Shown: positions 59,021 through 64,000 of the stretch, in pieces
Position numbering within the stretch: position 1 is the stretch's first letter
Layout of the letters: the number at the start of each line of letters is the position of its first letter
Source: JAAXKN01 sp050259615
Lineage (GTDB): Bacteria > Bacteroidota > Ignavibacteria > Ignavibacteriales > SURF-24
Direction: 5' to 3'
Assembly: GCA_050259615.1 (NCBI GenBank)
Contig: JBLNAZ010000241.1
Location: 37,442 to 101,441, forward strand
DNA length: 64,000 nucleotides
Notes under the pieces: model-generated
The model's input: the letters and a program-made list of their open reading frames with translations, nothing else
What the model was told of the DNA's origin: nothing
Databases searched by the model: none
Translations under genes and position numbers: made by a program

Positions 59021-59584
59021 TCAGAATCTCCTGTTTTCAGGGGGGGCATCTGCATTATAGTCTCCGGTTGATTCCGAAGTTGAAGAAATATCTTCAGCTC
59101 CTGTCTGCGAGAGCATTTCTTTTGCCCTTTTAACCCAGTTTTCATCATCGCAATGTACTGAGAGCAATATACCGCCCTTACGAATGCGCCCGTCATAACG
59201 CTTGGCTTCGAACTCAGGAATGCCCATTCCAATCAGTGTTCCGGCAATGCCGCCTATAGCGCCTCCGGCTCCTGCACCGGCAAGAGCAGCTACTATAGGT
59301 CCTGCGGCCAGAAACGGGCCGATACCTGGGATGGCAAGGGCTCCGATACCAGCCAGCCAGCCTAAAGCACCGCCAACTACCAGACCTGTTCCTGCTCCGG
59401 CTGCCGCACCTTCAGGGGCTTTAGTCCCTTTTTCCATAGCAAAGTCCTTTGTGCCTTCATTTTCCTGCATTAAAACAGATATATCTGTATTTCTGAAGCC
59501 TGCATTCTTAAAAGCATCCACCGCATTTTCAACGGATAAACGGGTATTATAAATACCAAAAACCGCTGTGTTTTTACCAGCCAT
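59021..59584 (-). CDS. General-stress-type protein with glycine zipper, 187 aa
   Basis: N-terminal domain: TAVFGIYNTRLSVENAVDAFKNAGFRNTDISVL, the pattern of small general stress (17M/YflT-like) domains. The middle is a Gly/Ala-rich zipper (APEGAAAGAGTGLVVGGALGWLAG and GAGAGGAIGGIAGTLIGMG) that could insert in a membrane. RKGGILLSVHCDDENWVKRAKEMLSQTGAED repeats the first fold. Function unknown. Confidence 0.72.
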   Translation of the reverse strand: MAGKNTAVFGIYNTRLSVENAVDAFKNAGFRNTDISVLMQENEGTKDFAMEKGTKAPEGAAAGAGTGLVVGGALGWLAGIGALAIPGIGPFLAAGPIVAALAGAGAGGAIGGIAGTLIGMGIPEFEAKRYDGRIRKGGILLSVHCDDENWVKRAKEMLSQTGAEDISSTSESTGDYNADAPPENRRF

Positions 59585-59722
59585 TTGCCCTCCTTAAATT
59601 TCATAATTCTGTCTTAATTCACATTATACATTTACTCATGATGAATCAAGCTACTTTTATGGTAGGTGAATTAATCGCAAGAAAAGATGCTTTTGCAGGC
59701 AATTTAATAAATTCCCGGAATA

Positions 59723-60259
59723 TTATTTATCCTGCATTGTCATCTGAAAGCTTTTTGGATCGTAGCCCTGTACTTTAAGGATTTCCCATGCCCCGGACAG
59801 CTTTTCATCAGTAAGCCTGGGGGTCCGGCTTAAAATCCAGCCATATTTCCTGTCGGGTGACCCGATAACTGCATACTTATAATCTTTATCGAGACCTATA
59901 ATCCAGTAATCACCCCAGAAAGGGCGGATGCCAAGGATGCTGAAAAAGCTGACTTCGAGTTTGGAATTTGTGGACGGTTCGACAACTTTTGCAACTCCGC
60001 GGGCAACATTTCTTTTGCCGTTTTCTTCATCACAGCTGTTAATTACATCGATTCTGCCGTCATCGCGCAGAGAGTATTCAGCCGTTGTATTTCCAGTACA
60101 GTTTTTCTGAAATCTGTTTGGAATCTTTGCAATTTCGTACCAAAGGCCTGCATACCGTTTAAGATCTACAAATTTTACTGTTTCAGGTTCCCCTGGCCTC
60201 CTTTCCTGTGCTGATACTATTCCGGCCAGAACAAAAAGTAAAGTTAAAGCTGTTTTCAT
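59723..60259 (-). CDS. blc: Blc-type lipocalin, 178 aa
   Basis: A signal peptide (KTALTLLFVLAGIVSAQ) precedes the lipocalin start VDLKRYAGLWYEIAKIPNRFQKNCTGNTTAEYSLRDDG, with the conserved GxW (38-40). Further Blc-type blocks are present, including NSCDEENGKRNVARGVAKV and FFSILGIRPFWGDYWIIGLDKDYKYAVIGSPDRKYGWILSRTP. No lipobox Cys follows the signal peptide, so it is probably soluble in the periplasm, unlike the E. coli lipoprotein. It binds lipids. Confidence 0.88.
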   Translation of the reverse strand: MKTALTLLFVLAGIVSAQERRPGEPETVKFVDLKRYAGLWYEIAKIPNRFQKNCTGNTTAEYSLRDDGRIDVINSCDEENGKRNVARGVAKVVEPSTNSKLEVSFFSILGIRPFWGDYWIIGLDKDYKYAVIGSPDRKYGWILSRTPRLTDEKLSGAWEILKVQGYDPKSFQMTMQDK

Positions 60260-60666
60260 ATGACTTACTCCTGAAATTCTTAAATTCCATCACACACAGG
60301 GGTTTACATGAAAATTTAGCAGGAGAAGCGATAAAATCAAGACAGGCGGGGCCAGGAGAAACAATATTGCAGAAATTGCATTATTTTTTATTTAGTCATA
60401 TTGCAGTATTAGCCTTACTTATATTGATTAAATACCCAAATAGCTTAATTATTTGATGGTTTTTTAATAATTTTCTTTTATTATTTAAAAAATAATTTTA
60501 TTTTTGTAGGGCGATTTTAAGTTATAATAATTTGAATTTTACTGATTTGCTTGCAGGCTTGTGTAGATATTCAATCCGGCAGAGCTGAAGAATGTTTCTG
60601 ATATTATTATAACTTTAATTATACTTCCACTTAGACACTCATAATAACAGGAGAAAGAAAAGTCAA
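60260..60666. other. AT-rich 407-bp intergenic region
   Basis: No convincing gene. A weak plus-strand open frame to 60456 has no family pattern. It contains long A/T tracts (60460-60510) and several -10-like boxes before the DUF5020 gene, with an AGGAG-type site just before its ATG (60650-60660). I looked for a purine riboswitch because purine-transporter genes follow, but the conserved core and paired stems are not visible. Confidence 0.5.
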
Positions 60667-61341
60667 ATGAAAAAGTACTTATTTATTTTAATATTTTTTG
60701 TATCAGGTTCATTAATGGCTCAGAACTTACAGCTGCATTACGATATGGGAAAAGACAGACATTATTTTACATCCACGATCGAAATGTTCAAGCCCGATGA
60801 GTATGGTTCCACATACTTATTTGTTGACATGGATTACAACCGCGGCGGTAATAAAAGCGCATCGCTGGCATATTTTGAAATTGCACGCTATGTAAGCCTT
60901 CCTTTTGTAAAGGGTTTATCGGCCACTGTTCAGTATAATGACGGAATGATTTACAATAAAGATCTCGACAAGGACTTCCCGCTTGGGCACGTCTGGCTTG
61001 CCGGCTTCAGTTATCCGATAGATTTAGGTTTTGTCACATTAAATACAGACCTGCTTTACCGGGCAGATTATCTTTCAGAAACAAAATCCAATGCCCAGGT
61101 TACAACCGTCTGGTTTAAGGCCTTCTTCGATAACAGGATTAATTTTACGGGTTTCATGGACATCTGGTCAACAAAGCAGGCTGGAAAAAATCAGATTGTA
61201 CTGCTTACAGAGCCACAGATCTGGTATAATATATATCATCACCTTGCAGTAGGAAGCGAAGTTGAAATCAGCAACAATTTTATACCTGGAAAGACAAGCC
61301 TCCAGGTAAATCCTACGATTGCGGCAAAATGGACATTCTAA
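60667..61341 (+). CDS. DUF5020 outer-membrane channel-like protein, 224 aa
   Basis: A signal peptide (KKYLFILIFFVSGSLMAQ) precedes a beta-barrel pattern: LQLHYDMGKDRHYFTSTIEMFKPDEYGSTYLFVDMDYNRGG is the start typical of DUF5020 proteins, related to the nucleoside channel Tsx. It ends in an aromatic strand (NPTIAAKWTF). Placement just upstream of two nucleobase permeases suggests uptake of nucleosides or bases through the outer membrane. Confidence 0.75.
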   Translation: MKKYLFILIFFVSGSLMAQNLQLHYDMGKDRHYFTSTIEMFKPDEYGSTYLFVDMDYNRGGNKSASLAYFEIARYVSLPFVKGLSATVQYNDGMIYNKDLDKDFPLGHVWLAGFSYPIDLGFVTLNTDLLYRADYLSETKSNAQVTTVWFKAFFDNRINFTGFMDIWSTKQAGKNQIVLLTEPQIWYNIYHHLAVGSEVEISNNFIPGKTSLQVNPTIAAKWTF

Positions 61342-61361
61342 TAATTTAATCCGGGGATAAC

Positions 61362-62693
61362 ATGTTAAGTCAATTTTTCGAGTTTGGGAAAAACAAAACA
61401 GATTTGAAGACGGAAATTCTTGCCGGAGCAACAACATTTCTTGCGGCAATGTATATTATTGTGGTTAATCCTTCCATCCTGAGCAAGACCGGGATGCCTT
61501 TTAGTGCTGTACTGACGGCTACGGTACTTGTATCGGCTTTCTGTACTATCATGATGGGCATATATGCCAAAAACCCGATCCTTGTGGCACCGGGAATGGG
61601 ATTAAATGCATTCTTTACCTTCTCAGTTGTTCTTGGAATGGGCGTCAGGTGGGAAATTGCACTGGGAGCGGTTTTCTGGGCTGGTGTTGCATTCCTGCTT
61701 CTTTCGATCTTTAATATACGTACATTTATTGTAAAGGCGATCCCGAAGCAGATCCGTTATGCAGTTTCAGCCGGAATAGGGCTTTTTATTGCGCTCATCG
61801 GTTTTGTAAATGCAAAATTCATAATCTCTAATCCCGCCACAATTGTTGGAATTGGACATCTGGATGCAGTTACCATAACCTTCCTGGTGGGGCTGCTGTT
61901 AACTTCAGTGCTGGTTATAAAACGCATAAAAGGTGCTCTTATTATTGGTATTGTTCTGACAACACTCTTTGCTATGCCGATAGGCAGACTTTATGGAGAC
62001 GCCTCGGCAATTAACTTCGGTGTACCGACACTTGTAACCTGGAAAGGGCTTTTCTCTGCACCTGATTTCAGCCTTATCGGGAAACTGGATCTTATAGGCT
62101 CGCTGCAATTTGCAATCTGGCCTATTGCCTTCGCATTTCTTTTTACAGATATGTTCGACAGCCTTTCGACATTTGTCGGGGTTGCTGAGGCAGCCGACCT
62201 GCTGGATGAGAAAGGTGAACCGAGAAACGTAAAGCAGTCTCTGATTGTTGATGCTGTTGCAACTGCAGGCGCAGGTCTGGTTGGAAGCAGCGCGGGCACG
62301 GCTTACATTGAATCGGCTACAGGTGTGGAAGAAGGAGGCAGAACAGGAATGACGGCTCTTACAGCAGGGCTTTTATTCATTCCCTTTATGTTCATTTCCC
62401 CGTTATTATCCATAGTTCCAGCTATTGCCACCTCTCCTGCTCTGGTTCTTGTTGGTGTATTTATGATGAAACCTGTACTGAAAATAAACTGGTCGCAGTT
62501 CGACGACGCAATACCGGCATTCCTGGCTCTGGTGCTTATACCATTTACCTACTCTATTACTGAAGGTATAATCTGGGGATTTTTATCCTGGACAGTAATC
62601 AAGCTGGCTTTGGGCAAAACCAAAGAAGTTTCACCCATGCTGGTCGTTATTGATATTTTTGCAATCTTAGCCTTAGTACTGGCCCAAAAGTAA
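61362..62693 (+). CDS. AzgA-type (NCS2) purine permease, 443 aa
   Basis: DLKTEILAGATTFLAAMYIIVVNPSIL, then NPILVAPGMGLNAFFTFSVVLGMG, and FTDMFDSLSTFVGVAEAADLLDEKGEP are the AzgA/GhxP/AdeP family blocks ('GlttF-x-x-my-i', 'aPGMGlNAff', 'FvdlFDt-GT'-like). About 13 transmembrane segments. Imports hypoxanthine, guanine or adenine with protons. Starts 20 nt after the DUF5020 gene, so likely in one operon. Confidence 0.9.
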   Translation: MLSQFFEFGKNKTDLKTEILAGATTFLAAMYIIVVNPSILSKTGMPFSAVLTATVLVSAFCTIMMGIYAKNPILVAPGMGLNAFFTFSVVLGMGVRWEIALGAVFWAGVAFLLLSIFNIRTFIVKAIPKQIRYAVSAGIGLFIALIGFVNAKFIISNPATIVGIGHLDAVTITFLVGLLLTSVLVIKRIKGALIIGIVLTTLFAMPIGRLYGDASAINFGVPTLVTWKGLFSAPDFSLIGKLDLIGSLQFAIWPIAFAFLFTDMFDSLSTFVGVAEAADLLDEKGEPRNVKQSLIVDAVATAGAGLVGSSAGTAYIESATGVEEGGRTGMTALTAGLLFIPFMFISPLLSIVPAIATSPALVLVGVFMMKPVLKINWSQFDDAIPAFLALVLIPFTYSITEGIIWGFLSWTVIKLALGKTKEVSPMLVVIDIFAILALVLAQK

Positions 62694-62710
62694 ATAAGCA
62701 CGAGAGAATT

Positions 62711-62735
62711 TATAAAGGGCCTTTGGCCCTTTATA
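62711..62735. terminator. 11-bp hairpin between the two permease genes
   Basis: TATAAAGGGCC and GGCCCTTTATA pair perfectly around TTT. It is followed on the plus strand by CAAGCCTTTTTATT. It may stop most azgA-type transcripts or protect the mRNA 3' end before the next gene, 51 nt away. Confidence 0.7.
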
Positions 62736-62785
62736 ATCAAGCCTTTTTATTACTAAAATACATTTTGAATTTTAAGAGGAGTCAA

Positions 62786-64000
62786 ATGGCTATACGTGTC
62801 ATTGATGTAAACGAAAGGCCGTCACTGGCCGAAAGCATTCCTTTAAGTTTCCAGCATCTGTTTGCAATGTTCGGGGCTTCGGTGCTTGTTCCAATACTTT
62901 TTAAGATAAATCCGGCAACAGTTCTGCTGATGAACGGTGTAGGCACTTTATTATACATTTTCATTACAAAAGGAAAAATTCCCGCATTTCTTGGCTCAAG
63001 CTTTGCATTCATTTCACCAGTATTTCTGGTAATGTCCGGGAGCAGCTACCAGGCGGCATTAAGCGGATTTATTGTATCAGGACTTATATTCATAGCTGTA
63101 GCAATTTTATTCAGGTACCTTGGCACCGGATGGATACACGTAGTATTTCCTCCGGCAGCAATGGGGGCAATTGTAGCCATTATAGGTCTGGAACTGGCGC
63201 CGGTTGCAGCTAACATGGCGGGTTTAATATCGAAGAACAGCCAGCCTTTGGACCCAAAAGCAATTACAGTGTCCATGAGCACGCTGGCGGTTGTAATTTT
63301 AGGATCAATTTTATTCCGCGGGTTTCTAAAAATTATTCCAATACTCATTGGAGTTGTTGCCGGATATATTCTTTCACTTGCGATGGGAGTAGTAGACTTT
63401 TCCGCAATCAGTCAGGCCTCATGGTTTGCACTGCCAAACTTTTACACGCCCGAGTTCAGCCTTTCTGCAATTATTGTGATCATTCCGGCTTCACTGGTTG
63501 TAATAGCCGAGCATATTGGCCACTTAATAGTAACCGGAAACATCGTCGGGCGGGATCTTACAAAGGATCCGGGGCTTAACCGTTCTCTTCTGGGTGACGG
63601 CATCTCGACGACCATTTCCGGATTTTTAGGATCGGTACCTACAACCACATACGGTGAAAATATTGGGGTTCTTGCAATAACAAAAGTTTACAGCGTCTGG
63701 GTAATAGGAGGTGCAGCGGTCATATCTATTGTGATATCATTTTTAGGAAAGTTTGCCGCAGCCATACAGACAATTCCCCTTCCGGTTATGGGTGGAATCT
63801 CACTGATGCTCTTCGGAGTCATTGCCGCCTCGGGTATAAGGATGCTTGTTGAAGCCAGAATTGACTACAGCAAACCGAGAAATCTGATCTTAACGGCCTT
63901 TGTTCTGATTATCGGACTGAGCGGTGCTCAGATAAAAATAGGATCGGTAACATTAGCCGGAATGGCACTTGCCACTGTATTCTCAATTATTATAAGCCTC
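62786..64000 (+). CDS. UraA/xanthine-type (NCS2) permease, 3' end beyond window
   Basis: 405 codons are visible from ATG 62786 to the edge without a stop; AAGAGGAG precedes it. FQHLFAMFGASVLVPIL opens the family, with FLGSSFAFISP, VVFPPAAMGAIVAIIGLELAP, IAEHIGHLIVTGNIVGRDL (substrate Glu) and VPTTTYGENIGVLAITKV (second Glu). This is a uracil-xanthine permease. Uracil specificity is likely from GSSFAF and TTYGEN, but xanthine cannot be excluded. Confidence 0.9.
   Translation, partial: MAIRVIDVNERPSLAESIPLSFQHLFAMFGASVLVPILFKINPATVLLMNGVGTLLYIFITKGKIPAFLGSSFAFISPVFLVMSGSSYQAALSGFIVSGLIFIAVAILFRYLGTGWIHVVFPPAAMGAIVAIIGLELAPVAANMAGLISKNSQPLDPKAITVSMSTLAVVILGSILFRGFLKIIPILIGVVAGYILSLAMGVVDFSAISQASWFALPNFYTPEFSLSAIIVIIPASLVVIAEHIGHLIVTGNIVGRDLTKDPGLNRSLLGDGISTTISGFLGSVPTTTYGENIGVLAITKVYSVWVIGGAAVISIVISFLGKFAAAIQTIPLPVMGGISLMLFGVIAASGIRMLVEARIDYSKPRNLILTAFVLIIGLSGAQIKIGSVTLAGMALATVFSIIISL

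Noticed and set aside
60460..60660. Purine riboswitch before the nucleobase-uptake cluster
   Set aside because: The conserved junction bases and the two interacting loops could not be found.

Overview
The window holds the right-hand end of an integrated tailed phage (about 1 to 36,904), followed by about 27 kb of host chromosome. The host looks like a member of the Bacteroidota/Chlorobiota group, most likely an Ignavibacteria-like lineage. Evidence for this is a SusC-like TonB receptor with a carboxypeptidase-regulatory N-terminus, a PorV/PorQ-type outer-membrane protein, a secreted protein ending in a type IX-secretion-like C-terminal domain, a DUF5020 outer-membrane protein, and hpnC/hpnD/hpnE squalene genes. 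The assignment rests on gene families only; no rRNA marker is present.

Prophage, 1 to about 20.7 kb (minus strand): a P22-like virion operon read right to left. The order is small terminase, four small genes (one of them a RepL-like winged-helix protein), large terminase, two small genes, portal, scaffold, capsid, a small head gene, three tandem connector-like proteins, a very long tailspike, a hub/stabilisation-like protein and three ejection-protein candidates. The last of these runs off the left edge. No lysis genes are visible, so they probably lie further left. Two arrays of palindromic repeats sit in short gaps between TerS and TerL.

Prophage, 21.4 to 26.3 kb (plus strand): a compact operon of 14 small genes, with a RadC-family JAMM protein as the recognisable member. 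Two RNAs in this operon fold as type I hammerhead ribozymes. One lies 30 nt upstream of radC and the other four genes downstream of it. Their stems I and II differ in sequence but keep base pairing, so this is the best-supported unusual element in the window. Cleavage at both would release a five-gene radC mRNA of about 1.8 kb.

Prophage, 26.4 to 34.9 kb (minus strand): the early region. It has a MerR-like DNA-binding protein, a membrane protein with a DnaJ-type zinc site, a Gp157-like protein, a RecT-like annealing protein, a PD-(D/E)XK nuclease candidate, a phage O-like replication protein, a GIY-YIG nuclease and many small unknown proteins. A divergent control region (34,905-35,152) separates it from a repressor-like HTH protein and a tyrosine integrase on the plus strand. 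The prophage ends in the 3' half of a tRNA-Val(TAC) gene; the intact tRNA should lie beyond the left edge.

Host region, 36.97 to 64 kb: a DUF4440 protein; a TonB receptor/secreted protein/PorV-like operon; nusB with an MFS exporter; a leucine-dehydrogenase-type enzyme; a YdcF-like protein; an iron/cobalamin-type ABC ATPase; a YyaL-like thioredoxin-domain protein; the hpnCDE operon; an outer-membrane protein; two divergently transcribed MORN/YwqK-repeat tail-anchored proteins; a rhodanese; a glycine-zipper stress protein; a Blc-type lipocalin; and a nucleobase-uptake cluster (DUF5020 channel-like protein, AzgA-type permease, UraA-type permease cut by the right edge).
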